From Isoetes taiwanensis (taxonomy: Eukaryota; Streptophyta; Lycopodiopsida; Isoetales; Isoetaceae), in the NCBI GenBank assembly GCA_021234155.1, contig JAJEKV010000035.1, positions 7,931,891-7,995,890 on the forward strand: 64,000 nucleotides of DNA, written 5' to 3'. The position numbers and the translations under genes were made by a program. The notes beneath the pieces were generated by a model. That model was given only the letters and a program-made list of their open reading frames with translations, had not been told where the DNA came from and made no database searches. Of this stretch, positions 11,387-23,204 are shown piece by piece (within the stretch, counting starts at the first letter, position 1; each line of letters starts with the position of its first letter).

Positions 11387-11520
11387 ATTTGGTTTTTCCA
11401 ATCTAGAGGGAAACTTTTTAGATTTTTTTTTAAGTTTAATTTTCTAAGGTTTGGGGTTTTTTTTGCTGGCGGAAAATTTTCACGGTGTTCCAAAAATCGG
11501 GCCTTGGGCTTTACCACGAA
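11387..11520 (+). repeat. Dispersed repeat, copy 1
   Basis: A segment starting ATTGTTTAAATTTGGTTTTT and containing TTTTCTAAGGTTTGGGGTTT resembles 44400-44530. It is probably a fragment of an unidentified interspersed repeat. Confidence 0.45.
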
Positions 11521-13901
11521 ATCCAATTATGGGAACTCTTATCGATCCCCAATTTTTAGCGGCATGAGCACAGCATGGAAGATCTGAACTATAATCGGCG
11601 TAGATGGTTCTGGCCTTTAGACATGATGAATCGTTTTGTGGTTATCTAGGCATTTGTGCAACAAACTGGGTATAATTTCGTTGCAGAGATTTCAACCTTT
11701 AGTATTAAGATGTGCAAGAGATGTGCTTGACACATGCTTCTATGGCTGAACGGCTTCTTCGTTGCAGAGACTTCAATCTTCAGTGTTTCTTTGGTAAGAT
11801 GTGGCATTATGTGAGTTTTGCAACTTACAGCAGATCACTAACAAAGGATTGGTGATTTATTTTTTAGGGTTGCACTGTGATTTTGGTTAGAAGTATAATA
11901 CTTTGAAAGTTTATGAAAGAACCCGATGAGGCCAAGATAATAGTTCAATTTTTATATGCAACTCGTTCAGCCTTTCTGTGTATCAGTAAGCATCCTTAGC
12001 CCTAATTATGTTTCTTTGTTTTGTTGCATGTGTTCTTTGATTGTTCTTTGTCAATTTCAGTCCATTCTCTGATTCTAACTTTTTCACTATACAGGTAAAT
12101 GATTTATGCCATTTTTGCAGAAAGAAGCTTTGATCTTTTAGGTATTATTAAACTTGCCTTTTCATGGTTTTCTAATGACGAAGAAAGTTGTAGCTTAAAA
12201 TGTGTCTTCGGATCTAGCAACACATCCTAGAAACAAAATTGTTGGGGCTGAATATTTTAATGGATATTTGCACGAATAATATGTGGATTTCCAGTTTTGC
12301 TTCCTCCTTTTTCCTCTCTTCCTATGTCTTTTGCTCACTGCAATGTAGACTACTGTCTGTGTTTATGTTGCTGTGTCAATCCTGTCTAGGGTGACCCGTC
12401 TATAGCAGGGGGTCCTCTAATGGCCTCAGAATCCCTGGCTGGGATATTCGTCATAGCGCATCCAACATCTACATTGCTTTTTGTTGGTTCTAGTGTTCTT
12501 TTCTTTTGTATCGGTGTTCTAGTTGTGATTTCTTATGGGGCATAGTCCCCGGGTACTGTTGGGGCTTTTGCCCTCTTTCTTTGTTTTGTTCTCGTGGACA
12601 TTAAAATACTTTTCTTATCTTATCTCTCTATGTCACCAGGTACATGTAGTAATTGTCTGCACACTGAGCATAGCTGGAGGGGAGATGTGAATCCAACAGC
12701 TTTGATCTCTGATTGTTCTCATCTGCACTTCACGTGTTCTTTGTTCTTGAAAATGTTGCAGCTTGCTTCATAGTACCAATCACAACTTCTGCAATAGCAT
12801 TTTCTAGCTGGAAAATCATCCATCTTTTTTCATGGTTCCCTTTCAAATTTGTGTTTGTTTTTGTCTCCTGCTTCTAACAACTTGGATGTGGACACTTTTC
12901 TACAAATGGGGTTATGTGCAAGAAGCCTTATCTGGGTCAAACAAACAAATGGGCAAATATAGGTCGTCCAGATGTTTATATTTGTTTTTTGAATTTGTGC
13001 TATTTGTATAGATATTATTTTGGCTCTACATTCCTTGCATGAGTGTCTACAGACTCTGATGTATAGGCTTCATGCATGCAGGATGTCTACGATGGAAGAT
13101 AATGTATGAGTCAGCTTGGCCAAGTAAAAGATGAGTCTCTTTCATAAATATTAGCATGCATAAGAGTATTCCAAATAGTTTGTCCTCACTTCTTCTACAA
13201 TAATGTAATAGTAAGAAGGATGAGAGCAATGGTGGACTTCACATTATAATTAAAGAACTTGCATTGAGGTATGTTATCCATTTTTGTTATCGATTTGAAC
13301 ACAAGTGACGTGATCTGCCAAGCTATGCAAGATAACAAGTGGCATTGTCCTTTTTAACATTGACTATGCATGTTATTTTTCCGTATGCATGTTAATGTTT
13401 TTTCTTCTCCTCCTTATGCATCTGAGAAATTGGGGTTAGTCATGTGCAATAATGGAGCAATAGATAGACAAGGTTCTACAGAATCTGTGTTGAATGTAGA
13501 ACATCTTCCTTATGATTGTGAAGTAGTAATGCCATTGCTCGCTAACAATTTTGTTTCAAAACTAAATCTTCAATCTCTGTTCAGCCTTATTTACAGCTTT
13601 CCATAGGTTTCTATCTAGCTTTCAACATTTTCCCTTCACAATCCTATGAGTATGCAGGCATTACTCCATAGACTAGCTTATGTTGATTTTGACAAGACTC
13701 CATAGACTAGCTTATGTTGATTTTGACAAGAAATTAGCTGTTAACTTCTCCATAGCATAGCACATGATAATTGTGTTGATGTCCATGTGATTATATGGCA
13801 CTTGATGCTTCTCCTATAATTTCATATGATGTGTTTGTTGCAGATACTAGGATTTCTGAACATAACCACATTTGTGAGCATGAAACTTGATAAGCACTAC
13901 A

Positions 13902-15055
13902 GTAACACATCTTATATTAGTGTTGTGCTGATGTCTATATGATTATATGGCACTTGATGCTTTTCCACATTTCATATGATGTGTTTGTTGCAGATATTAG
14001 GATGACTAAACATAGCCATATTTGTATGCATGGAACTTTGGATAGGTACCGCTCATTCTAGATAGACATTATAGTAGCACATCTTGATCTTATATTACTG
14101 GTGTCCAATTCTACAAGAAAGTTCTATTCCTATTTTCCACTGTAAGAAGTGTGATATATCAATACAACCACAAATTGGTATCACTTTCCTGCACAGATAT
14201 TGCATGGTCCTCCTGATGTTGTATTTAGTTTAATTAGATGAAGATGTTGTATTTAGTTTAATTAGATGAAGATGCTGCGCATAAGAAGAGTTCTAATGCA
14301 ATGCTAGGATTGATAAATATCTATTGGTTGATATGAATATGATTCAGAATGCCTATTGGTGCATATATAATTAATATATGTTCATTTAAAAGATAATGTA
14401 CTGACAATTGCTTTGACCAGCTCATGTGCAGCATTTTGTGCTATGGCTTTACTAGAACATCATGGTCACAATTAAGGCCCCATTGTAGCTGTGCAAGTAT
14501 AGAACTTTGAATATTAATTTGTATGCGTGCTGAATTGCAACACATTCTGGCAAGAAGCTTTTGTATCTAGAATATCCATAGTTTTAGCGACATATTATTC
14601 GTGTCAAAATTGTCCTTATGGTAGATTTGCTTTAGGTTTTAATATTGCTCGAATTTAACTTATTCAAATGGTGAACAACTTTTAGTTAAACTAATATATG
14701 TGAAATGTAGGTATGCTAATATCATTGGCTAGCATAACCCCAATCCCATAGGCTATAAAATAGAATCCATACCCACACTATCTCATCTTGGAAACTATCA
14801 ACACATTAATGCAAAGCAGTCCACACTACTCTCATCACCAAGCACATACATAGATCATCACCAAGCGCATATGTAGTTACACTCTATGTTGCACACAACT
14901 ACAAAGCAGAATATTGCACCTTAACTATGAATGCATCGTCCTCATTCAAATATCAAGAGCCTTTACTAATCCCAATATAAGACATTGTTGCTAAAGACCA
15001 GCAAATCCCACTGTATTAAGTAAGATATTTGTTTATTTGTAACTCCAACCGGTCA
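13902..15055. other. Copy-B-specific 1.15-kb segment
   Basis: Absent from copy A, whose junction (4206/4207) shares the dinucleotide CA with both ends. Its first part (about 13924-14040) is a diverged repeat of the preceding stretch 13770-13895, both with a TTTGTTGCAGAT motif. Loss from A by end joining or recombination is more likely than insertion in B. No coding content. Confidence 0.65.
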
Positions 15056-15177
15056 CTATTACACCCATTCAATCCCTTCAATTTGAGTTCCTATAAAGTA
15101 AATATCCCGAATCATTTGTCTTATCCAAATGCAACAAGAGGCAATAAAGAGAGAGTCGTAGAATTCATAAGACATCT

Positions 15178-15246
15178 AGAAGGAAGGAAGGAGGAGGGAG
15201 GGAGGGAGGGAGGGAGGGAGGGAGGGAGGGAGGGAGGAAGGAAGGA
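15178..15246. repeat. (GGGA)n microsatellite with AAGG ends
   Basis: Mostly GGGA units with AAGG units at both ends, at the place equivalent to pure (AAGG)n in copy A. Confidence 0.85.
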
Positions 15247-15315
15247 TAATTTAACGTCCACGGAAGAAGAAATGCAAGGAGTAAAGTTTGATTCTTGCAG
15301 TAGAATCGTATTTAT

Positions 15316-15344
15316 GCCCCGCAACGCCGGGCACCCATTACTAG
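15316..15344 (+). mobile_element. Helitron-like 3' terminus (copy B, first)
   Basis: Hairpin GCCCCGCAACGCCGGGC (15316-15332) and CTAG (15341-15344) followed by T. Equivalent to 4471-4499. The hairpin base that differs from copy A lies at a loop/stem edge. Confidence 0.45.
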
Positions 15345-15382
15345 TGTTCCTAAATCCTACATCTTACTCATATTGTAGTTAC

Positions 15383-15410
15383 GCCCCGCAACGCCGGGCA
15401 CCATAACTAG
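15383..15410 (+). mobile_element. Helitron-like 3' terminus (copy B, second)
   Basis: Hairpin 15383-15399 and CTAG 15407-15410 followed by T. Equivalent to 4538-4565. Confidence 0.45.
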
Positions 15411-15824
15411 TACTACTTAAATCAACAAAGAGAAAATTTCATAGAAGAAAAAATATTAAAGGATACTAACTTAAATGTGTGGTTCTAGGCTCGTGCGATA
15501 CTACTTAAATGCATGGATTTAGACTCATGCGCATGTGCACTTCGATGGAGGTGTTTCTTTAATACTGGCCCGGTTTGTGAATGTTGAAAACGACATGCCT
15601 CTACTTTATTTCTTTTATTATATAGAAACCTCCCCAATTTTTCGCAGAAACCTCCCCAATATTCCAAATTGGAAACCTACCCTAAGTTATTGACTTGAGG
15701 AACCTCCTCGTATTCTCTAAAACTTATCTTTATCTTATCTTATCTAAAACTTGAGGAGGGAGTTTCCATAAAAAATTGGGTAGGTTTTAAGATTTGGGAA
15801 AATGGGGGAGGTTTTCAAGGGGTG

Positions 15825-15983
15825 GGGAGGTCTCTATTCAAAATTTGAAGGATTCCAAAGGAGAATTGGGCCACACCATTATTTACTCTTTAAAGATATT
15901 TTAGGGGAGGTTTCTATTGAAAATTTGAAGGATTCCAAAGGAGAATTGGGCCCGCACCATTATTTACTCTTTAAAAAACATTT
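15825..15983 (+). repeat. Tandem 79-bp repeat in the kinase 5' leader
   Basis: Two near-identical units begin GGGGAGGTCTCTATT and GGGGAGGTTTCTATT. They lie in frame with the kinase, so the open frame extends upstream to an ATG at 15802. The matching leader of copy A (about 4970-5120) has the same two-unit layout but is not open. Confidence 0.7.
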
Positions 15984-16110
15984 TGGCCAATTCAAAATGA
16001 TAATTATCACACACAAAGCCGTAGCAAACCAGCATGTTCTACATCAAAATCTCCGAAGTCGGGTATTTTTCACCAAACATATTATATTTTTTGACCGGTT
16101 ATTTCTAACC

Positions 16111-18534
16111 ATGTCAATCCTTTGGATTTTGGCCTTTCTAGTCTCAAGAATTCAGTCCAGTTCGGCGGATACTTATTTGATAGCCTGTGGAAGAGATAAC
16201 AATTATACTGATGCAAATGGACGTGAATGGATGGGCGAGAGTGTTACTTCCTATTCAAAATCTGGCACTATTGGTAATACTACAATTCAGAGAAGTAATC
16301 AATTTAGTGGAGACCTGCTCTATTCTGCTCGATTTTTCAATTCTAATTCGGCATACGAATTTCCAGTCTCTTCAGGCCGCCATTGGGTGCGTCTTTATTT
16401 CTATCCCTTCGATTTCTCATCTTTCAACACCAACAATGCAATTTTTTCTGTTACTGCCAATAATTATGTCCTCCTCAGCAATCTAAGTATAGTCAACGAA
16501 GTTAATGGATTACAAAGTGGCTATCTGTTTAAGGAATATAATCTCAACGTGCCTTCGTCATCTCTTCAAATCAAGTTCTACCCCAGTAACGCATCTACAT
16601 ATGCATTTATCAATGCCATAGAAGTAATATCTGTGCAAGACAACTATGCGGACGATGCTACACTTGTGAATGCAGGAAAGCAGGCCAAATTTGGGATGTC
16701 TGATACAGCAATGGAGACCATGTACAGGCTGAATGTGGGAGGCGCCTATATTGGCCCAACAAATGATTCATATCTCTCAAGGACTTGGTCCAGCAATGAT
16801 GAACAGTATCTAAATGGTGGAGTACGAGGCCAAAAATATGAAACCCCATCAGCTACAATCATTTATCCTTCTGTTGTGCCTGATTACACTGCACCTCCTG
16901 CTGTTTTCCAAACGGCCAGAACATTAAAGGAAAGCAATCTTACTTGGACCTTTGACATTGATTCAAATTATACTTACTATGTGCGCCTGTTGTTTTGTGA
17001 GCTTGAAACTAGTGTCTCAACTGCAAGGACTTTTGATGTTTATCTCAATGATATGACTGCATTTCGTGGCATGGATATTGTTACACTTTCTGGAGATATT
17101 AATACTGCACTTTACAAGGATTTTGCTGTGAAAGTACCAGACAAAGTATCTACTTTGAAGCTTCAGTTGTCACCAACATCCTCTCAACTCAATAGCTCTA
17201 TACTAAATGGGCTTGAGATTATGAAGATGAATAATAGTGCAGGAAGTTTAGCAGGTATACCTAAGCCTGCTGGTTTTGTGCCCACCTCAGATACTCCTAG
17301 TGCTAAAAAGACCAAGGTTGCTGTGGGAATTATTGTTGGGGGTGTTGTAGGAGGCATTATTGCCATAGCCCTAGTAGTATCCCTCATCTTTTTCTTGCTC
17401 AAGCCAAAAGCAAAAATTATAACAAAAACTGCATCTAGGAGACCACCTCCTACATCCCAATCTAGCATATTTTCAACATCCCAACTTAGCATATTTTCCA
17501 GTGAAACTTCAAGTCAAGGAGGTAGATATTTCTCTCTCTCACAGATTCTGGCTGCTACAAATAATTTTGACAACAATTTGGTGCTTGGAGTTGGGGGCTT
17601 TGGAAAGGTGTACCAAGCGGAGCTGTATGATGGAATTAAGTTTGCTGCAAAAAGGGCAAGTGCGAGTTCAGCGCAAGGGTATGCAGAGTTCCAGACAGAG
17701 ATTGATATGTTATCTAAACTAAGGCATCGCCATTTGGTTTCTTTAATAGGCTACTGTGATGAGGAGGGAGAAATGGTATTAGTCTATGAGTTGATGGCCA
17801 AGGGAACATTGAGGTCTCATCTGTATGGTCCAGGTAAACTTCCTCTCTCATGGAAACAAAGGCTAGAAATTTGCATTGGAGTTGCAAAAGGGCTTCATTA
17901 CCTGCACACTGGATCAGTTCAGGGGATCATTCATCGTGATATCAAGACTACAAACATTCTTTTGGATGAAAATTTTGTGGCCAAAGTATCTGACTTTGGA
18001 CTTTCCAAGACAGGCCCTTCTTTGGATCACACTCATGTCAGCACTCTAGTGAAAGGCAGCTTTGGCTATGTGGATCCAGAATATCTTATGACATACCAAT
18101 TGACAGAAAAGTCTGATGTATACTCTTTTGGAGTTGTGCTGTTGGAGGTGATATGCGCGAGGCCAGCCGTGGATCACTCACGTCCTGCGGATCAAGTCAA
18201 TCTTTCAGAGTGGGCAATACAGTGTCACAAGTCTGGCTTGTTGGAAGACATAATTGATCCAAATTTGAAGGGCCAATATAATGTAGAGTCCATGCACAAG
18301 TTTGGAAAGATAGCTGCAAAATGTTTGGAAGAGAATGGAATCGATAGGCCCCCCATGGGTGATGTTCTTTGGAACTTGGAAGCTGTATTGGAATTGCAAA
18401 AGAAGTCTGCTATGCCTGTAGAAGACAAGACGCGATCTGAAGAGAGTCCACTGCTTTTTTCTTTAAGTGATAGTAATAAGGTTGGAAGTGAGACCAGAGT
18501 GCCAATGCATTATTCTCCCAGTCTGCAGCACTGA
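16111..18534 (+). CDS. CrRLK1L (malectin-like) receptor kinase, copy B
   Basis: Single-exon gene for 807 residues, close to the usual 800-900 of the CrRLK1L family (FERONIA, THESEUS, HERK). These plasma-membrane kinases sense cell-wall state and RALF peptides. Residues 1-20 form a signal peptide (MSILWILAFLVSRIQ). About 25-370 form the malectin-like ectodomain, 403-430 the membrane span, and about 487-765 the kinase. Visible kinase motifs are the glycine loop GVGGFG (493-498), the ATP-binding lysine in FAAKR (K514; VAVKR or VAIKR is usual), HRDIK (H608), DFG (D628) and GYVDPEY. It is an RD kinase and looks active. I chose ATG 16111 because a signal peptide follows directly and ACC precedes it. 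An in-frame ATG at 15802 would add 103 residues drawn from a repeated leader and bury the signal peptide. The ligand and orthologue are not assignable. Confidence 0.93.
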   Translation: MSILWILAFLVSRIQSSSADTYLIACGRDNNYTDANGREWMGESVTSYSKSGTIGNTTIQRSNQFSGDLLYSARFFNSNSAYEFPVSSGRHWVRLYFYPFDFSSFNTNNAIFSVTANNYVLLSNLSIVNEVNGLQSGYLFKEYNLNVPSSSLQIKFYPSNASTYAFINAIEVISVQDNYADDATLVNAGKQAKFGMSDTAMETMYRLNVGGAYIGPTNDSYLSRTWSSNDEQYLNGGVRGQKYETPSATIIYPSVVPDYTAPPAVFQTARTLKESNLTWTFDIDSNYTYYVRLLFCELETSVSTARTFDVYLNDMTAFRGMDIVTLSGDINTALYKDFAVKVPDKVSTLKLQLSPTSSQLNSSILNGLEIMKMNNSAGSLAGIPKPAGFVPTSDTPSAKKTKVAVGIIVGGVVGGIIAIALVVSLIFFLLKPKAKIITKTASRRPPPTSQSSIFSTSQLSIFSSETSSQGGRYFSLSQILAATNNFDNNLVLGVGGFGKVYQAELYDGIKFAAKRASASSAQGYAEFQTEIDMLSKLRHRHLVSLIGYCDEEGEMVLVYELMAKGTLRSHLYGPGKLPLSWKQRLEICIGVAKGLHYLHTGSVQGIIHRDIKTTNILLDENFVAKVSDFGLSKTGPSLDHTHVSTLVKGSFGYVDPEYLMTYQLTEKSDVYSFGVVLLEVICARPAVDHSRPADQVNLSEWAIQCHKSGLLEDIIDPNLKGQYNVESMHKFGKIAAKCLEENGIDRPPMGDVLWNLEAVLELQKKSAMPVEDKTRSEESPLLFSLSDSNKVGSETRVPMHYSPSLQH

Positions 18535-18582
18535 AGGAAGGTAGTACTGTCCAAATAAGCGTAGAAGAGCTGCATAATTCGT

Positions 18583-18588
18583 AATAAA
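18583..18588 (+). terminator. Poly(A) signal AATAAA, kinase copy B
   Basis: AATAAA 49 bp after the stop codon, conserved in copy A. A canonical position for a near-upstream polyadenylation element. Confidence 0.4.
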
Positions 18589-20085
18589 CGCCTGGGGCGA
18601 ATTACTGTTATATTACTCTATTTTTATAAAGCATAAAATTCGTCTTTTCTTTCGAAGCGGCGCCGCTAATTACCGCCGCCTCCTTTTTCTTGCAGCTCTG
18701 TTTCTTGCTGCCTCATACTTTTTCTTGCAGCATTCAGATACTAGGCACCATACCACATAAAAATAAAATATTACAGAGGCATCATACCACTGCAGACACC
18801 TGAAAAGAGAGCTTGAGTCGCCATAGCCGTCGCCGGAGCTACCGACATTCCTCGTGGTCGCAATCGTTTCTGAATAGGATAGGTCGACGTGCGTACATTT
18901 GAAGGTCTCTATTCATCGTCTATTCTTTTATAATTCACGCATAGAATATAATATATGCACCGCTATTCATTATTTTTTTGTTTCTTTATCGGTTTTCTCA
19001 ACTCTTAATTCTGACCATTAATGGCTAGCATATTCGTGGCATTGTGCCAGATCCACGGCCACTAACATTTTGCCAAGAAAAACACATGCCATTTCCTATG
19101 GTACAATGAAAAATTTTAAACCATGGTCTCAATCGATCAAGCCTGAGGCAAGAAATTGCCTGGCCTCCACTCAGACCGTGGCGATACAGATCTACGTCCA
19201 ACCAAAGAACAAAATAATTTGGATAAATCGCCAATAACCTGGGCTGGACGAATCGAACCTCGAGGCCATACTGGTCTCATCAGAACCCCTAAAGCACTTA
19301 GAAATATGGCTGCTCTTTACTGTCACAATTCCTTCCATGCTGTCACAATTCCTTCCCTGCTTCATGGGATAACCTTCGAATGCTTCTGCTTGCATTCGCA
19401 TCTTCACACTATCAGAGAAACTTCCAAACTCTGGGTGTCGCATTGTCGATATCAAATAAGCTTGAAATCTGCCGCTATCAGAAACTATGTGGCGTGACTG
19501 GACTCTCAAACAACCCAATACCTCTATTCGCACTCAAAACTTGTCTGCCTTGGCCGGGTTCTACAAAGACTACTCTAGACTGTATCTATCTCAATGCTTC
19601 TTTGGTAAACTCAGGACCAATGAAGGAGAACAGATAGCATGTTTTTGAGAACAATTTGACCTATGGAAGAAAAAAAATGTCTTTAAAATTTGACCTATGA
19701 AAAAAGAATTTTTTGTAAAAGTCACCTTTGAAACATCTGCACCACAAATATGATATTTAACCTTAACAAGAAATTTATCGCGGCAGCCAAGGCCGCCGCA
19801 AACATTTCTCTTTACTGGCCATTTTCTGGTTCAAAAATTTGTGTGAAGTTGGAATGGTGTCGACTCCACCGCCGCCACTCAAAGTCCTCAAGATTTCCTC
19901 GGATTGTGTGTAGACCCCTTAGATTTTCATCCCTCGATTCCTCAAGGTTCTATGATTCCAAGAGAAATCTACCTAATTATTCACATTCCTTTAGTTCTCT
20001 CATATCTTTGTCATATTTTGAGGGGAAATCTCTTAAGATTCTTTTTTAACTCCAAATAATGTGTATGACTACAATGAAAGAATTC
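18589..20085. other. Duplicated 3' flank of the kinase, copy B
   Basis: Equivalent of 7748-9242. Almost identical to A from 19187 to 19837. No supported gene. Confidence 0.5.
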
Positions 20086-20088
20086 TAA

Positions 20089-21047
20089 GGGTGAAATCAC
20101 ACTACGTTCCCTCCCTTTTGTTGACGTGGCGGTGAGGGAAACGGAAGGCTAGCAAATTGGTTCGATCGTATCACACTATTGAAGATGGAGATGCCCACGG
20201 TGGATGATGAGAATCGATGAGTAAAGGTCGCTTTACCGCATCACGGAGACTCAAGGAGATTCAAATTGAAATTGAAATTGGAGACTGGCCGGGCGTAGAT
20301 TCAAATTGAAATTGAAGGCGAAGATCAATAGCGAAATGCAGGGGCCTTTCTTGACTTTGGGTTTGGGCTACGGGCATTGCCGACCCATTTTGGTGGGGCT
20401 GACATTTTCTTGCAAGAATCGCCCTTCAAGCATCGGCCGGGCGGATTTGAAGGTCCGCTATGGCGTTCGTGATCCTATACTCCGGTCCCTTTCATTGCAT
20501 GTATTCTTTCTTTGCATTCAGGGGAAAATGGCATGGAAAAACCTGCAGGGGCTTGCATTTTGCCCTCTTTGCAAAGAATCTACCATCGCTCCTCCAAAGA
20601 ATCGGCCATCGCTCCTCCAATTGTAAATCACCGGTAGAGCCCAGCAATTCTCGAGGCAATTGAGGGCGAAAAATGGCAAAGAAGAATCGGCAAAAGGAGC
20701 ACTAGACACGGGACGGAAGGAAGAAATAGGAGATCGGGTCCAGGAAGGCCCACAAAAGGCCTCGCTTCTGTAGTATCAAGCTATTGGATGGCGCGAATTG
20801 GAGGAAGAAACGGTGGGCGCTGGGCGGAGATGGGCACCACGCCGGATAAGTGGAATGACGTAGGACCAGGAGATCACGGAGGGGGCGTGCCCTGCGCCCA
20901 TCCCTCGTTAAGCCCCTCAACGCCTCACTGACTCGGCTTAGGCGTTCGGTAGTGTGATAGGTTCAGAGCTTCCCTTGCCAACGTGGCAAATTTTAGTTGG
21001 GTTTTAAAAAAAGGATTAGGGGGAGGGGCAATAGTGTGATTTCACCC
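20089..21047. mobile_element. TIR element with TAA target duplication (PIF/Harbinger-type)
   Basis: Perfect 16-bp TIRs (GGGTGAAATCACACTA at 20089-20104, inverted at 21032-21047) are bounded by TAA on both sides (20086-20088, 21048-21050). The 959-bp body carries no transposase, so it would be a non-autonomous element. TAA/TTA duplication and GGG-starting TIRs fit the PIF/Harbinger group. The duplication copy B ends inside it (20302). Confidence 0.65.
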
Positions 21048-21050
21048 TAA

Positions 21051-23190
21051 GTAATTGTTGTGGGTCTATATTACGTGTCACTTCCTAACATCCATTACCA
21101 CTTATTCTTTTTTCTTCTTTGGTCTAAATAGTCCATTAGCACTTATTCTTTTTTCTTCTTTGGTCTACATTATGTGTCACTTTGTAACATCCATTATAGT
21201 ATTGGAGACCCATAATTCACACCTTGATTTTGGACAATGTTTACTTATGCATTAGACAATTGAAGACCATGATTTACACTTTGATTTACTTATGCAATGG
21301 ATGTTTGTTAGTATTAAGTGCAAAAATCTTTTTCTTGAGGGGATGTGATCAATTGATTTCTTGGGAGATGTGAACGATTGTTTTTTTACTTGACGTTAAT
21401 ACTCAATTTATGTAGTCATTTACATTAGCATTGGTCCCACCATACACATTCACAAGAGAGGAAAAATATGACTTACTCTATATAGAGAAAGAGCATTTTT
21501 AAAATAAAATCTTCAGATCCCTTAATGTAGAAATCCTTGAAGAAATATTTGACCCAGGCCTCTTTTAGTTCTCAACGGACGGATGTAGATACAAAGCGCT
21601 TCTATGATGTAACCAAAGGCTTTAAATGTATCCATAAGAATATTTCTCTATCAATGAATACAATCCTTAAAAGACCCAGGCCTAGTCACGACAAAGCATT
21701 TCTCAGCAACGGGGATGCTTAACAAAAAATTTTTGGATTAAGGGAATAAGCACGAGTGGGAGTTTGGCCGCTGCTTTACCGTCAAATAAATCAATTCTAT
21801 TCTGATTTCCTCCTTATCTCGCTGCTACAATTGATCTCCTGATAAGAAGCACTCCATATGCCGCCATAGTCATGGTAGTCGTTACATAAACAAAACGCCA
21901 GTAATTCTCCTGCATCGGCAGAAATGCACCCTGCTTGAAAGAAATTAAGATCTTGCACAAAGCAAATGTACATAGGGATAATCGTTTTATGGTAGATATG
22001 CACCTTGCTATATAGGCTCAAACATCATAATGGCTGGAAACATGCCAAAACATGTGGTTTTGCCACATCTCCAGCTTCAATACCAGCTGTTGTTTGTAAA
22101 CAACTATTGTGCATGGCATTCTATTGATAGGTACTAAGAATGACATTTGTAAATCATATACTAACCTTGAATCCTCAGATCAATGCCAAACTCTGTAAAC
22201 AGATGTATCTTTCAAGAGCGCATACATGATAATGATTCTGACATCAAGTTCCCAAATGTGAGAAACAATATATCACAGGATGCGCAGGATGTGATGGCAG
22301 AAGAAAAGGTGATGGGTGCTTCTTCATTCCAGGACCACAGCTGCCATGAGGAATACGTTCACGTTGTCCTGCCATATCCTTAGGTGGAAATGTGATTAAA
22401 TTAATTTCTAACTGTTTGCCCTACTCCCATTAAAATTTGGTCCAACAACAATGTTTACTTATCTCTTCGTCTATCAATCCAGGTAGACAATTAATCCTTC
22501 CTCAAATTCCTGAAAAACGTACCATTCCCAAGTCTCAAACACCATCCACCTTCTTTCTCTAAGGGAAAAGATTACACAAAATGCTTTCAAAGTGCACCAT
22601 GAAATCTAGAAAATCTAGCAAGTTCCGTCTTAAAGCCCAGACATGAAAAATTCGCAGTATTAATACCTGTTGTGAACCTGCATAGGCCCTGCATCTACAA
22701 TTCGCAGTATTAATACCTGTTGTGAACCTGCATAGCCTTGAGGCAACCCACCTTCCATGTGTTCTTGATGCATACCTCTATTTAGTACTTCAAAGCTATC
22801 TTGACTAGGGAATTACTGGCAGGCACCATGCTGCATGAAGACCTGGCCGTTGTAAGCTCCTTAGATCCTTGCTCCTACAAATTGAATGCTCTGGAGTGAA
22901 TAGAATCACGTTTAACACAATTAAATTAAGAAAGTCTTGTTCAAGACATTTTTCCAAAAATCCCAACATACAAATCAGCGTTATATTTGAAGCAAAGGAA
23001 GTGGATTAGCCCAGGCCGCTCCAAACATTCACACGATTAATAATCCGACATCGCTACTTCTGAATAAAAAGAAGTGGATTAGCGCTGGCCGTTTTGAATC
23101 AAAGGATTAGCATTGGCTGACTTTACCAACATATCTATTACTGCTGCATCTGATTAGTTGAAGTTTCTTTGAGTAATTGGGCTGGCGCAG
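21051..23190. other. Non-coding interval with small tandem repeats
   Basis: No supported gene. It includes two copies of a 41-bp pyrimidine-rich unit at about 21090-21172, and two 50-bp copies at 22650-22735 around TATTAATACCTGTTGTGAAC. Short open frames show no domains. Confidence 0.4.
22650..22735. repeat. 50-bp tandem duplication
   Basis: The segment ATTCGCAGTATTAATACC and its continuation to GAACCTGCATAG occurs twice, 49-50 bp apart, without visible differences. Confidence 0.7.
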
Positions 23191-23191
23191 A

Positions 23192-23204
23192 TGTGATTTC
23201 ACCC
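23192..23204. mobile_element. Solo right end of the TAA-type TIR element
   Basis: TGTGATTTCACCC followed by TTA matches the right terminus of the element at 20089-21047. No partner left end was found nearby. Confidence 0.35.

Larger units (their letters stand above)
9462..13362. other. Spacer between the duplication copies
   Basis: No gene is supported in 3.9 kb. It contains (TGGTTAA)5 at 10769-10805, a dispersed-repeat segment near 11387-11520 and scattered AT-rich sequence. Around 12540-12640 a segment (TTTGTTTTGTTCTCGTGGAC, then ATTAAAATA) resembles a LINE 3' tail, which is only a weak similarity. Open frames are short and show no domains. Confidence 0.4.
13363..20302 (+). repeat. Segmental duplication, copy B
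   Basis: Direct copy of 3655-9461 with an extra 1154 bp at 13902-15055. The kinase gene here is open. Near its right end (about 19855-20300) B shows CAG/CTG losses where A is normal (GTGGCAGTG in A reads GTGGCGGTG in B), the reverse of the pattern inside the kinase gene. Confidence 0.9.
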
